Part shown: one piece after another, positions 24,042 through 31,906 of the stretch
Position numbering within the stretch: the stretch's first letter is position 1
Layout: every line of letters begins with the position of its first letter
Assembly (NCBI GenBank): GCA_003023785.1
Contig: PXRS01000021.1
Span: 1 to 35,824, forward strand
DNA from: Halobacteriales archaeon QS_5_68_33
GTDB taxonomy: Archaea > Halobacteriota > Halobacteria > Halobacteriales > Haloarculaceae
Reading direction: 5' to 3'
DNA: 35,824 nt
The notes under the pieces: model-generated
What the model saw: only the letters and a program-made list of their open reading frames with translations
What the model was told of the DNA's origin: nothing
The model's database searches: none
Position numbers and translations under genes: made by a program

Positions 24042-24178
24042 GCACGCGTCTACGTGGAACCTGCCTAAAACGGTTGCCGGGCGCTCCCTCCGCGGACCGC
24101 CGGGGCTACCGATCCCCCGGGGCATCGGCGTCGTCGCTGCCGCTCGCAACCATTTGCTTATAAACACCACCGACCGCT

Positions 24179-24244
24179 GTTCCGTGTTCCGTGTTCACAC
24201 ACCGCTGGGTAGGGTTCGGCCCCGTGTATAGCAACACTTATATA
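24179..24244 (+). promoter_or_regulatory. thermosome promoter region with direct repeat
   Basis: A TATA box TTATATA (24238-24244) lies 33-39 nt before the ATG, implying a leader of only a few nucleotides. Upstream is a short direct repeat GTTCCGTGTTCCGTGTTC (24179-24196), and a second TATA-like CTTATAAAC at 24157-24165. Thermosome genes in haloarchaea are heat-inducible, so the repeat is a candidate activator site; that is inference. Confidence 0.55.
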
Positions 24245-24276
24245 GAACCGCTAACGACAATTCTAGCGACACACCT

Positions 24277-25848
24277 ATGGCATCCGGTCAGCGACGCATG
24301 GGCGGGCAGCCCATGTTCATTCTGGAGGAAGACACCCAGCGGACATCGGGTGAGGACGCACAGAGTTCGAACATCACGGCGGGCAAGGCCGTCAGCGAGA
24401 GCGTACGCACGACGCTCGGTCCCCGCGGGATGGACAAGATGCTCGTCTCGGACAGCGGCGACGTCGTCATCACGAACGACGGCGCCACCATCCTCGACGA
24501 GATGGACATCGAGCACCCCGCGGCCCAGATGATCTCCGAGGTCGCCGACACCCAGGAGGACGAGGTCGGCGACGGGACCACGACGGCGGCGGTGCTGGCC
24601 GGCGAACTCCTCTCGAAGGCCGAGGACCTGCTGGACGACGACGTCCACCCGACGACCATCGTCGAGGGCTACCACGAGGCGGCGTCGCTGGCCCACGAGG
24701 CCATCGACGAGGTCACGCTCGACGAGGAACTCGACGACGAGCTCCTGGCGAAGGTCGCCAAGTCGAGCATGACCGGCAAGGGCACCGGCGACGTCTCCGC
24801 CGAGGAGCTCGCGGAGACGGTCGTCGACGCCGCCCGCCGGGTCACCACCGACGGCGACGTCGTCCGCGACAACATCTCCGTCCACGCCCGGACCGGCTCG
24901 TCCTCCAGCGCGACGCGCCTGGTCGAGGGACTCATCACCGACGAGGAGCCCGTCCACGACAACATGCCCCGCAGCCTCGAGGACGTCGCCGTCGCGTTCG
25001 TCGGCGACGACATCGAGGTCCGCGAGGCCAGCATCGACGCCGAGTACAACGTCTCCAGCGTCGACGACCTCAACACGGCCATCGAGGCCGAGCAGAACGA
25101 ACTCCAGGGGTACGCTGACCACGTCGTCGACCTGGGAGTCGACGTCCTGTTCGTCGACGGCGACATCGCCGACCACGTCGCGGCCGCCCTCGCCAAGGAG
25201 GGCATCATGGCCTTCGAGACCGACCCCGACGACCTGGCGTTCTCGACCGGGCTGACCCCCGTCGCCACCGTCGAGGAACTCGAGGAGGGCGACCTCGGCC
25301 ACGCCGGGAGCGTCTCCATCGAGAAGTTCGGCGACGAGACGCTGACGTTCATCGAGGACGGCGAGTCCGGCGAGGCCGTCACCGTCTTCGCCCGCGGGGG
25401 CACCGAGCACGTCACCGACGAACTCGAGCGTGTCCTCACCGACGCGCTTGACGTCGTCACCGCCGCCGTCGACCAGGGCGGCGTCGTGCCCGGCGCCGGC
25501 GCCACCGAGATCGCCATCGCCGACCACGTCCGCGACCAGGCCGCCAGCGTCGAGGGCCGCCGCCAGCTCGCCGTCGAGGCCTTCGCCGACGCCATCGACG
25601 TCCTCCCGCGCACGCTCGCGCAGAACACCGGCATGGACCCCATCGACGCGCTGGTCGACCTGCGCGCCGAGTACGAGCGCGAGGGCATCGCCGGCATCAT
25701 CTCCGAGGGCCAGACGGGCGTCATCGACGATTCCGTCGACTACGGCGTCCTCGACCCCGTGGCCGTCAAACACGAGGCCGTCGAAAGCGCCGCCGAGGCC
25801 TCGACGATGATCGTCCGCATCGACGACGTCATCTCGGGCCAGACCTGA
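24277..25848 (+). CDS. thermosome (group II chaperonin) subunit, tail-less Cct3-like
   Basis: A 523-aa subunit of the archaeal group II chaperonin, a double-ring ATP-dependent protein-folding machine of the cytosol. The equatorial domain has [21 protein letters not shown] and the ATPase motif GDGTTT at residues 98-103; the apical region runs through [14 protein letters not shown]; the C-terminal equatorial half has [14 protein letters not shown] and [20 protein letters not shown]. It stops at VISGQT without the Gly-Gly-Met-rich tail that most thermosome subunits carry. Haloferax Cct3 is likewise about 524 aa and tail-less, so this is probably a natural paralogue, not a truncation. ATG 24277 follows a strong TATA box. 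MITE C1 lies 23 bp beyond the stop. Confidence 0.96.
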   Translation: MASGQRRMGGQPMFILEEDTQRTSGEDAQSSNITAGKAVSESVRTTLGPRGMDKMLVSDSGDVVITNDGATILDEMDIEHPAAQMISEVADTQEDEVGDGTTTAAVLAGELLSKAEDLLDDDVHPTTIVEGYHEAASLAHEAIDEVTLDEELDDELLAKVAKSSMTGKGTGDVSAEELAETVVDAARRVTTDGDVVRDNISVHARTGSSSSATRLVEGLITDEEPVHDNMPRSLEDVAVAFVGDDIEVREASIDAEYNVSSVDDLNTAIEAEQNELQGYADHVVDLGVDVLFVDGDIADHVAAALAKEGIMAFETDPDDLAFSTGLTPVATVEELEEGDLGHAGSVSIEKFGDETLTFIEDGESGEAVTVFARGGTEHVTDELERVLTDALDVVTAAVDQGGVVPGAGATEIAIADHVRDQAASVEGRRQLAVEAFADAIDVLPRTLAQNTGMDPIDALVDLRAEYEREGIAGIISEGQTGVIDDSVDYGVLDPVAVKHEAVESAAEASTMIVRIDDVISGQT

Positions 25849-25871
25849 TCCGACGCCCGTCGGCGGTTTCA

Positions 25872-25945
25872 TACGGTCGGTTGCAAGTCACTTCCGGGAT
25901 TTACCCGTCCGGCGGATCACCGGTACACAGTGACAACCGACCGTA
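25872..25945. mobile_element. MITE-like element C1 (TIR TACGGTCGGTTG)
   Basis: A 74-bp element with 12-bp terminal inverted repeats TACGGTCGGTTG / CAACCGACCGTA and flanking TCA on both sides (25869-25871, 25946-25948). The interior (CTTCCGGGATTT...CCGGTACAC) is diverged from C2 and C3. The right TCA forms, on the minus strand, the TGA ending a 55-codon open frame. Confidence 0.9.
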
Positions 25946-26113
25946 TCAGTTCTCCCGTTCGCTCTTGTATAGCACGTCCACGGGAGATTCGACGATGCTC
26001 CGCCGGTCCGGAGAACGGTTCTGCTCCGTAGCAAACAAGTCACAACGGAGCAATTCGACTTCTCGATAGTACTCGAGAGGAAGCTGACCGACCTGCGCGT
26101 AACGCAGCCGCTT
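25946..26113 (-). pseudogene. 55-codon open frame without start, probable 3' remnant of a gene
   Basis: Minus-strand frame KRLRYAQVGQLPLEYYREVE, LLRCDLFATEQNRSPDRRSI, VESPVDVLYKSEREN, then TGA at the boundary of MITE C1. It opens after an in-frame TGA (26114-26116) and has no ATG or GTG. The residue mix looks protein-like and differs from the basic shadow frames typical of this genome. I do not recognise the family. The rest of the gap from 25849 to 26218 holds MITE C1 and the surface-protein promoter only. Confidence 0.35.
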
Positions 26114-26163
26114 TCACGGCCGATAGGGGGGTTTTCGGGGAACCGACACGTCCTGCGGCACAA

Positions 26164-26186
26164 GATATATACCGGCACAGATATAT
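26164..26186 (+). promoter_or_regulatory. tandem TATA-like boxes for the surface protein gene
   Basis: Two GATATAT boxes at 26164-26170 and 26180-26186, 16 bp apart. The second lies 33-39 nt before the ATG at 26219. Confidence 0.5.
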
Positions 26187-26218
26187 CGCCGAGCAGGCAG
26201 TTGCTCCTGGTCCCGACC

Positions 26219-27559
26219 ATGTTCGAGACATATCGCGTTCGCACGGCCGTGCTCATCAGTATCGTCCTCGTCGCCGCCGTCGCCGCCGGACTCGGCGGCG
26301 CGCGGTCGACCTCCGCCGGCCCTGTGACGGTCGACCCCACGCCGTCAGGCCCGAACGAGGCCGACTCGACGCACGCGGTGACGGTCCCGGTCGGGTCCGA
26401 CACCGCGGTGGTCGGCGAGGATTTCGCGTCGCTCCTCGTCGACTACAGCGTCGACCAGCCCGCGGCGGACGTGAGCAACGTCGGTGCGAACCGGATCGAA
26501 CGCATCGGTATCGACCGCGGCGACGACGACCCCGGGTCGCAGGTCGACGTCCGGGCCGCCGAGATATCGTCGGTCAGCGGCAAGGCCGACGGGAACGCGG
26601 TCCGCATCGCGCTGGCCGGCGAGCGCACCATCCAGGCGGGCGACGAACTCGTCGTCGTCATGCAGAGCGTCCAGAACCCGCAGAACGCCGGGACTGCGGA
26701 CGTGTCAGTGACGATCAACACGGAGAGCGCGGCGGTGACAGCGGACGGCCCGGTCACCTACGAGCAACACGACGCGACGGTCACGTTCGAGGACCAGCGC
26801 TCGGCGGGCGAGACGGTCGTGATCGACTCCGTGACCCTCTCGGAGGGCGGGTTCGTCGCGGTCCAGAACACGAGCGGCGCCTCGCCCGGCGAGGTCCGGG
26901 CTGTCTCGACGTACCTCGGACCGGGCACCCACGAGGACATCGAGGTCACGCTCGACGACCAGGTGACCGGCGACACGACGCTGTACGCACAGGCATACAC
27001 CGATTCCAACGCCGACCGCACGTTCGACTACCCGCCCGACGGCGAAGTCGACGGACCCTACCGGAACACCGACGACAACGTCATCGGGTCGGACTCGGCC
27101 GCGATAACGTACGACCCCAACGCCGGGAACACGCCGACGGCGACGCCCACGCCCACCCCCACCGCGACGCCGTCGGGTACCCCCACACCGACTGTGACCG
27201 CGACGCCCACACAGACCGTAACGCCGACCCCCACCACGTCCGGAACGCCGGCCGACACGGTGACGCCGACGACGGACACTGCGACGGCGACCGACACGAC
27301 GGGCCAGACTGACACGCCGTCCGATGGAGAGACCCCGACGCCGACCGAGACGGCCACGGCGACCGCCGGCGAGGGCTCGGAGGTGGGCGACGGAAACACG
27401 GACACGCCGGCGTCCGCCCCGCCGGGTGACGGGACGGAGACGGCCACCAGCGAGACGGGCGACGGTGGCTTCGGCGGCTTCACGACCACGCTGGTCGCCG
27501 CTCTCCTGCTCGGGACGCTCCTGGGCGGGAGCCGACTCGCCGAGCGGCTGACCGAGTAG
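26219..27559 (+). CDS. haloarchaeal cell-surface protein with DUF7282-like domain and Thr-rich stalk
   Basis: A 446-aa exported and membrane-anchored protein. An N-terminal hydrophobic segment (AVLISIVLVAAVAAGLGG) acts as signal peptide. The extracellular part has a first beta-rich region, then a DUF7282-like repeat unit (ATVTFEDQRSAGETVVIDSV, TLSEGGFVAVQN). Residues about 300-410 form a Thr/Pro-rich stalk (TPTATPTPTPTATPSG and similar), a likely O-glycosylation region that spans the S-layer. The C-terminus GGFGGFTTTLVAALLLGTLL followed by SRLAERLTE is a membrane helix and basic end; the PGF motif of archaeosortase substrates is not present, only GFGGF. The function is unknown; adhesion or a wall role is inference. 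ATG 26219 fits the TATA boxes. Confidence 0.8.
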   Translation: MFETYRVRTAVLISIVLVAAVAAGLGGARSTSAGPVTVDPTPSGPNEADSTHAVTVPVGSDTAVVGEDFASLLVDYSVDQPAADVSNVGANRIERIGIDRGDDDPGSQVDVRAAEISSVSGKADGNAVRIALAGERTIQAGDELVVVMQSVQNPQNAGTADVSVTINTESAAVTADGPVTYEQHDATVTFEDQRSAGETVVIDSVTLSEGGFVAVQNTSGASPGEVRAVSTYLGPGTHEDIEVTLDDQVTGDTTLYAQAYTDSNADRTFDYPPDGEVDGPYRNTDDNVIGSDSAAITYDPNAGNTPTATPTPTPTATPSGTPTPTVTATPTQTVTPTPTTSGTPADTVTPTTDTATATDTTGQTDTPSDGETPTPTETATATAGEGSEVGDGNTDTPASAPPGDGTETATSETGDGGFGGFTTTLVAALLLGTLLGGSRLAERLTE

Positions 27560-27616
27560 GTCTCTCCTCGGGGCGGTCACCCCCGACTCGCCGAAACGTT
27601 CTCCTGTCGGTCCCCC

Positions 27617-28096
27617 GTGGGCCAGCTCGTGGGCGAACTCGCCCGGCAGGTCCAGGAGCGACTGCGCGACCGCCTCGTAGTGGCGCGGCCAGAACTCGAC
27701 TGGGAGGTGGAGTACCACGTCGCGGGGACGCCGGTCGACGTCGTCGGCCGGTCGGCCGACGGGGGCACGACGGCCCTGGTCGAACTGGAGTGGCGCCGCG
27801 CCGACCCCGCTGACAACGCCGCGAAACTGTTCAGACACCTCGCCGACGGCCGGATGCCGGACCGGGTCGTCGTCGCGCACGTCTTCACCGGGTACTACGA
27901 CCTCGCCAGGGGCGGTGTCTCCTCGAAGCGGCAGAACGCCGAGTTCGTCGGCCGCGTCGCCGCCGACACGTTCGAGCGCCTGACCTACCGCCCGGTCGAC
28001 CTCGCCGTCGACCCGCCCAAGCGGGGCGGGGGCCTCCCCGGCGACTGGGCGGAGGCCGTTGACGCGGCGGCCGCCGAGATCGGCGACGAGGTCTGA
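27617..28096 (+). CDS. conserved protein with a possible PD-(D/E)XK nuclease fold
   Basis: A 159-aa protein, GTG start. Residues VEYHVAGTPVDVVGRSADGG and ALVELEWRRADPADN give the spacing D...ExE typical of the restriction-endonuclease-like core, followed by helix AAKLFRHLADG and strand VVVAHVFTGYY. Similar stand-alone proteins occur in haloarchaea with no known role. No methyltransferase or toxin-antitoxin partner is adjacent. GTG 27617 opens a helix MGQLVGELARQVQERLRDRL; GTG 27629 is a slightly shorter alternative. The assignment to the fold is by motif pattern only. Confidence 0.6.
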   Translation: MGQLVGELARQVQERLRDRLVVARPELDWEVEYHVAGTPVDVVGRSADGGTTALVELEWRRADPADNAAKLFRHLADGRMPDRVVVAHVFTGYYDLARGGVSSKRQNAEFVGRVAADTFERLTYRPVDLAVDPPKRGGGLPGDWAEAVDAAAAEIGDEV

Positions 28097-28099
28097 GGG

Positions 28100-28250
28100 T
28101 CAGACCACGCGGTTCGCGAGGTCCTCGCCCGCCGCGAACCGCCGGACGTTCTCGCGGACGAGCGTCGCGGTCCGCCTGCCCGACGAGCCCGCGGGTCGCC
28201 GCCGAGAGCGGGACCGCCAGCGCGACGAACCGTGCCCCGGAGACGGCGTC
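28100..28250 (-). pseudogene. remnant of a D-2-hydroxyacid dehydrogenase gene
   Basis: Two pieces of a D-isomer-specific 2-hydroxyacid dehydrogenase survive on the minus strand in different frames. One reads DAVSGARFVALAVPLSAATR then GLVGQA, the strand and loop of the NAD-binding domain (LxxPLTxxTRGLVG in the family). After a deletion of about a hundred residues and a frame change, the other reads ATLVRENVRRFAAGEDLANR and VV-stop, the usual C-terminus. The N-terminal part is gone: MITE C2 begins immediately beyond at 28252. Confidence 0.65.
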
Positions 28251-28251
28251 A

Positions 28252-28329
28252 TACGGTCGGCTGTAAATCGTTTCCGGATTTCGTCGGACCGGTCGGCGAA
28301 ATACCGGTACATCGTGACACCCGACCGTA
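28252..28329. mobile_element. MITE-like element C2
   Basis: A 78-bp family C element with termini TACGGTCGGCTGTAAAT and ...CCGACCGTA, flanked by TCA on both sides (28249-28251, 28330-28332). The right TCA is the TGA stop codon of the peroxiredoxin gene; the left one lies in the dehydrogenase remnant. Confidence 0.9.
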
Positions 28330-28782
28330 TCAATCGAGCGTGACGACGCCGGTCTCGACGAGGTCGGCGAGGACGTTCCGGGCGTGGCCGCTGGGGTCGA
28401 CCCCCTCGTAGACGGCCTGGACGGTCCCGTTCACGACGACGAACGTCGTGCGGGCGGTGACGCCCCGGTCCATCTCCACGTCGAACGCCTCGGCGACGTC
28501 GGCCTCGGGGTCGGCCAGCAGGTCGAACGCCAGGCTCTGGTCGTCGGCGAATGCGGCGTGGGAATCGACGCCGTCCAGCGAGACGCCGTAGACGGTCACG
28601 CCGGCCTCGCGGTACGTATCGAGTTCGGCCTGGAACTCGTTCGCCTCGACCGTACAGCCGCGCGTGTCGTCTTTCGGGTAGAAGTAGACGACCGAGACGC
28701 CCGTCCAGTCGGGTCCGACGGTATCACCGTCCTGGTTGGGCGCGCTGATCTCGGGGGCCGGATCATCGGGTTCGAGCACCAT
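28330..28782 (-). CDS. bcp: peroxiredoxin, BCP/PrxQ type
   Basis: A 150-aa thiol peroxidase of the BCP/PrxQ subfamily, reducing hydroperoxides in the cytoplasm. The active-site segment YFYPKDDTRGCTVEANEF holds the peroxidatic Cys43 with the conserved Thr and Arg environment. There is no other cysteine, so this is a 1-Cys version that must be regenerated by an external thiol. The family C-terminal region (TTFVVVNGTVQAVYEGVDP) is present. ATG 28782 starts at the family N-terminus. Its TGA is shared with the boundary of MITE C2. Together with MsrA (2352) it covers oxidative damage defence. Confidence 0.93.
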   Translation of the reverse strand: MVLEPDDPAPEISAPNQDGDTVGPDWTGVSVVYFYPKDDTRGCTVEANEFQAELDTYREAGVTVYGVSLDGVDSHAAFADDQSLAFDLLADPEADVAEAFDVEMDRGVTARTTFVVVNGTVQAVYEGVDPSGHARNVLADLVETGVVTLD

Positions 28783-28884
28783 ACCCGCCCTGTGGGGGCC
28801 ACCGGAAAGGCGGTTGCGGTCGCGGCGACCGGCCCTCGCTCGTCCGGCGTCAAGGACCGGCGCTCGTTCGCCGTCGCGTCGGCG

Positions 28885-29298
28885 TCACTCGACGGGGATC
28901 TCGGTGCTGTCCCCGGAGACGTCTCCGAGTTTCGGGAGGGTGACGGTGAGCACGCCGTCGTCGAGGGACGCGCTGGCCCCCTCCTCCTCGACGGGAACGG
29001 GGAGGCCGACCTGGCGGCTGACCGAACGGCGCCGGCGCTCGCGGGTGACGTAGCGGTCGGCCTCGCTGACGGCCTCGGTCTCGCGTTCGGCCGCGATGGA
29101 GAGGGTCGTCCCGTCGACGAGAGTGACGCGGACGTCCTCGCGGTCATAGCCGGGCAGGTCGGCGACGACGACGAACTCCTCGCCGGTGTTGGCGACGTCG
29201 ACGGGCAGGGCGTTTCCGTCCCCCGACGGCCCCATGCCCCCGGTGACTATCTCCAGCAGGTCCTCGATCCCCTCGAAGGGGTCGTTTCGGCCTGACAT
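28885..29298 (-). CDS. small heat shock protein (Hsp20/alpha-crystallin)
   Basis: A 137-aa Hsp20 chaperone, an ATP-independent holdase that forms oligomers. After a short N-terminal region (NDPFEGIEDLLEIVTGG) the alpha-crystallin domain runs from ALPVDVANTGEEFVVVADLP through LPGYDREDVRVTL, ERRRRSVSRQVGLP and ASLDDGVLTVTLPK (the A-x-x-x-n-G-v-L motif), ending with the short tail TEIPVE, an IxV/I-type motif. ATG 29298 is 23-32 nt from a TATA-like CACGTAAACC at 29321-29330. The gene is in a run of stress genes with peroxiredoxin. Confidence 0.93.
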   Translation of the reverse strand: MSGRNDPFEGIEDLLEIVTGGMGPSGDGNALPVDVANTGEEFVVVADLPGYDREDVRVTLVDGTTLSIAAERETEAVSEADRYVTRERRRRSVSRQVGLPVPVEEEGASASLDDGVLTVTLPKLGDVSGDSTEIPVE

Positions 29299-29320
29299 AC
29301 GACGGGGTAGGCCCCGGTCG

Positions 29321-29330
29321 GGTTTACGTG
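29321..29330 (-). promoter_or_regulatory. TATA-like box for hsp20
   Basis: CACGTAAACC on the minus strand at the normal 23-32 nt distance from the hsp20 start; only weakly AT-rich. Confidence 0.35.
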
Positions 29331-29376
29331 TGGCGGGACGGGTGGAGCGGCGTCCCGGGTACGTTGCGGCCGACAG

Positions 29377-30180
29377 TCAGAGGACGGTCTCTCTGTCGTA
29401 CGAGCCCAGCCGGCGGACCCAGCCGTCTTTCGCGATATTCTCGATCGCTTCGAGCGCCTCCCCGGTCCGTTCCTCGTAGAGGCCGGCGGCGACGTCGATG
29501 TGGAAGACGTAATCGCCCAGTCGCTCGCCGGTCGGGCGGGACTCGACGCGGGTGAGGTTGATGTCCCGCTCGGCGAAGGGTTCGAGCATCTCCAGGAGGA
29601 GGCCCGGGTAATCGACGCCGGGGTTGACGATGAACGACGTCTTCGACCCCGCCTCGGTGCGCTGGCTGGCGGGCGCGATGGCGACGAACCGCGTCGCGTT
29701 CGAGGACTGGTCCTGGATGTCCTCGGCGAGGACGACCAGGTCGTCGCCGGCGTTGCCAGGGTGGCCGATGCCGGCGACGCCGGCGTCCCCGCGGGCGCGC
29801 TCGACGCCGCGGGCGGTGCTCGCCACGGCCTCCAGTTCGGCGTTCGGGTAGTGCGCTTCGAGGTAGCCCCGACACTGGGCCAGCGCCTGTGCGTGGCTGG
29901 CGACGACCGAGAACTCCGGCCCCTGCGCGAGCAGGGCGTGGCGGATGGGCGTAATGAGTTCGCGGACGATGGCCACGTCGTACTCGACGAAGGCGTCGAG
30001 CGACTCGTTGACGGAGCCGTCGGTGCTGTTCTCGACGGGGACGACGCCGCGTTCGTACTCGCCGCTGGCCACCGCCTCGATGACCGCCGTCATCGACTCC
30101 GCGAACGACACCTCGTCGGCCACCGCGGTGGCCGCGCGGTGGGAGTACGTTCCCTCGGGACCGAGCGTGAGCGCTTCCAT
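29377..30180 (-). CDS. pheA: prephenate dehydratase
   Basis: Prephenate dehydratase (EC 4.2.1.51) converts prephenate to phenylpyruvate in phenylalanine synthesis. The 267-aa stand-alone enzyme has the catalytic domain start LTLGPEGTYSHRAATAV, the VVPVENSTDGSVNESLD motif, ASHAQALAQCRGYLE, and the NATRFVAI signature with the catalytic Thr. A C-terminal ACT domain follows (KTSFIVNPGVDYPGLLLEML, NLTRVESRPTGERLGDYVFH), the site of phenylalanine feedback control in the family. There is no chorismate mutase domain, the usual archaeal arrangement. ATG 30180 matches the family start. It acts two steps after the product of aroC in this window. Confidence 0.96.
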   Translation of the reverse strand: MEALTLGPEGTYSHRAATAVADEVSFAESMTAVIEAVASGEYERGVVPVENSTDGSVNESLDAFVEYDVAIVRELITPIRHALLAQGPEFSVVASHAQALAQCRGYLEAHYPNAELEAVASTARGVERARGDAGVAGIGHPGNAGDDLVVLAEDIQDQSSNATRFVAIAPASQRTEAGSKTSFIVNPGVDYPGLLLEMLEPFAERDINLTRVESRPTGERLGDYVFHIDVAAGLYEERTGEALEAIENIAKDGWVRRLGSYDRETVL

Positions 30181-30301
30181 TGCCCCCCGATTCGCCGGTC
30201 CCGGTGAAAAGGGCCTCGGTGTCCCCTCTCCGTCGAGCGTCGCGGCCGCCGCGCTCCGGCGTGGCCGCCACGCTCTTGTCCCGAGCGGTCGGCACGCCGG
30301 T

Positions 30302-31105
30302 ATGAACGCTTCCGAACGCGCGGCGCTGGCCGAGCAGTACGCCGACGCCGACAACCTGAACGCACGCGTTCGCCTCCACGAAGAGCACGACACGGCCGAC
30401 CGCGACTGGTGGCAGTGGGTGTTCGACCGCGTCGACCTGCCCGACGGCGCACGGGTCCTCGAACTCGGCTGTGGGCCGGGCTACCTCTGGCGGGACGTCG
30501 CCGACCGCCTCCCTGCGGACGCGTCCCTCCTGCTCACCGACTTCTCGCGCGGGATGGTCACCGAGGCGCGCGGAACCCTCGCGGCGGCGGGGATCGGAAA
30601 CGGGGGAGCGGACGGCGTTGAGGCCGACTTCGCGACCGCGGCCGCCGAATCGCTGCCGGTGGCCGACGACAGCGTCGACGTCGTCGTCGCCAATCACATG
30701 CTGTATCACGTCGACCGCGACGCCGCACTTCCCGAGATCCGGCGCGTCCTCCGACCGGGCGGGCGCCTCTACGCGACGACCAACGGCGAGGACAACCTGG
30801 CCGAACTGCGCGGGATGATCACCGCCGTCAGCGACTTCGTCCCGCCGTCGGCGACGAAGTTCAGCCTCGAGAGCGGGAGCGAGCAACTGGCCGCGCACTT
30901 CGCCGGGGTCGAACGGTACGAGCGCGACTCCGCGCTCCGGGTCCCCGAAGTCGAACCGCTGGTCGCCTACGCCGGGTCGCTGTCCGCCATCGAGCGCGAA
31001 GAACTGGCGGCGTTCACCGACCGCGCGGCCGAACGACTCGAAGCCAGCGACGGCCCGCTCAGGATCGAGAAGTCGATGGGGCTGTTCGTCGCGCGGGCGC
31101 CGTGA
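30302..31105 (+). CDS. class I SAM-dependent methyltransferase
   Basis: A 267-aa cytoplasmic methyltransferase of the Rossmann-fold type (methyltransferase 11/25 group). Motif I is VLELGCGPGYLW, the acidic loop of motif II is LLLTDFSRGMV, motif III/IV shows VVVANHMLYHVDRDAAL and LRPGGRLYATTNGE is the usual strand after the active site. The C-terminal half resembles proteins that methylate small molecules, but no substrate can be read. ATG 30302 begins MNASERAALAEQYADADNLN. It diverges from pheA with 121 bp between and converges with the membrane protein gene with only 1 bp between the stop codons. Confidence 0.85.
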   Translation: MNASERAALAEQYADADNLNARVRLHEEHDTADRDWWQWVFDRVDLPDGARVLELGCGPGYLWRDVADRLPADASLLLTDFSRGMVTEARGTLAAAGIGNGGADGVEADFATAAAESLPVADDSVDVVVANHMLYHVDRDAALPEIRRVLRPGGRLYATTNGEDNLAELRGMITAVSDFVPPSATKFSLESGSEQLAAHFAGVERYERDSALRVPEVEPLVAYAGSLSAIEREELAAFTDRAAERLEASDGPLRIEKSMGLFVARAP

Positions 31106-31106
31106 C

Positions 31107-31721
31107 CTACGGGAGTCGCGTCGCGACGTACTCCCGGGCGAGGGCGACGGCGAGCGCGGCGGACAGGGCGACGGTCGCGAAGTGTGTCACGGTAAAGCCG
31201 AGGCCGGTCGACCGGAAGGGGTTGCTCGCCATCGTCTCCGCGTACCAGGACAGCGACTCCGCGCCGCCCAGACCGAGGGCGAACAGGCCCAGCGTCACCG
31301 CCACGACGAAGCCGCCGGTCCCGAAGCCGACGTAGGTGGCGAAGTTCTCGACGTTGAACACGCTGATCGCCTGGCTCTCGGTCAGCGGTTCGTTGCGAGC
31401 GCGGTAGAGCCCGGCACCGACGAGGAGCACCGCCGTCCCGAATTCGATGGCGACAGCGGTGGTCCCCAGCAGGACCACGGTCGGCGACGCGGCCCCGGGG
31501 TCGATCGACGGGACGTACGCCGTTGTTTCTACCGAATAGAGGCTGTACAGCGGGAGCGCGAGCGTCAGCGACCCGAGCAGAACTCCGACAATAGCGAGTT
31601 TTCGGGGGATCGACTGCCTGAAGTGGGTGAACCGCTCGACTCTGATGCGGTCGTACGCCGAATCGCTCAGCACTCGTCGCGTGATCGGGTCGTCCGTTTC
31701 GTCGGATGAGTTCTGATCCAT
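31107..31721 (-). CDS. haloarchaeal integral membrane protein, function unknown
   Basis: A 204-aa protein with a charged N-terminal cytoplasmic stretch of about 40 residues and four probable membrane helices: IVGVLLGSLTLALPLYSLYS, TVVLLGTTAVAIEFGTAVLL, VGFGTGGFVVAVTLGLFALG and THFATVALSAALAVALA. The loop LTESQAISVFNVENFATY lies between helices 2 and 3. No motif of a known transporter is seen. ATG 31721 fits a TATA box at 31758-31765. The stop codons of this gene and the methyltransferase are one base apart. Confidence 0.7.
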   Translation of the reverse strand: MDQNSSDETDDPITRRVLSDSAYDRIRVERFTHFRQSIPRKLAIVGVLLGSLTLALPLYSLYSVETTAYVPSIDPGAASPTVVLLGTTAVAIEFGTAVLLVGAGLYRARNEPLTESQAISVFNVENFATYVGFGTGGFVVAVTLGLFALGLGGAESLSWYAETMASNPFRSTGLGFTVTHFATVALSAALAVALAREYVATRLP

Positions 31722-31757
31722 GTGTCCGCGTCGTTTGATTAGTCGTCTCCGATACTC

Positions 31758-31765
31758 CTATAAAT
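31758..31765 (-). promoter_or_regulatory. TATA box for the 31107-31721 gene
   Basis: ATTTATAG on the minus strand, 37-44 nt before the ATG, implying a leader of about 10 nt. Confidence 0.55.
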
Positions 31766-31906
31766 CAGTTGTGCCCGCCGACAGTGTTGACGGCGGTCCC
31801 GCCCGACCGGTCGCAACCGGAAGCCCGGTCGTGGTGGTCGGCGGTGTCGACGGTGGCGCTCCCACGGACCGCAACTGTTTAGCGGTCGCACTGCCAGTCG
31901 TCGTTC

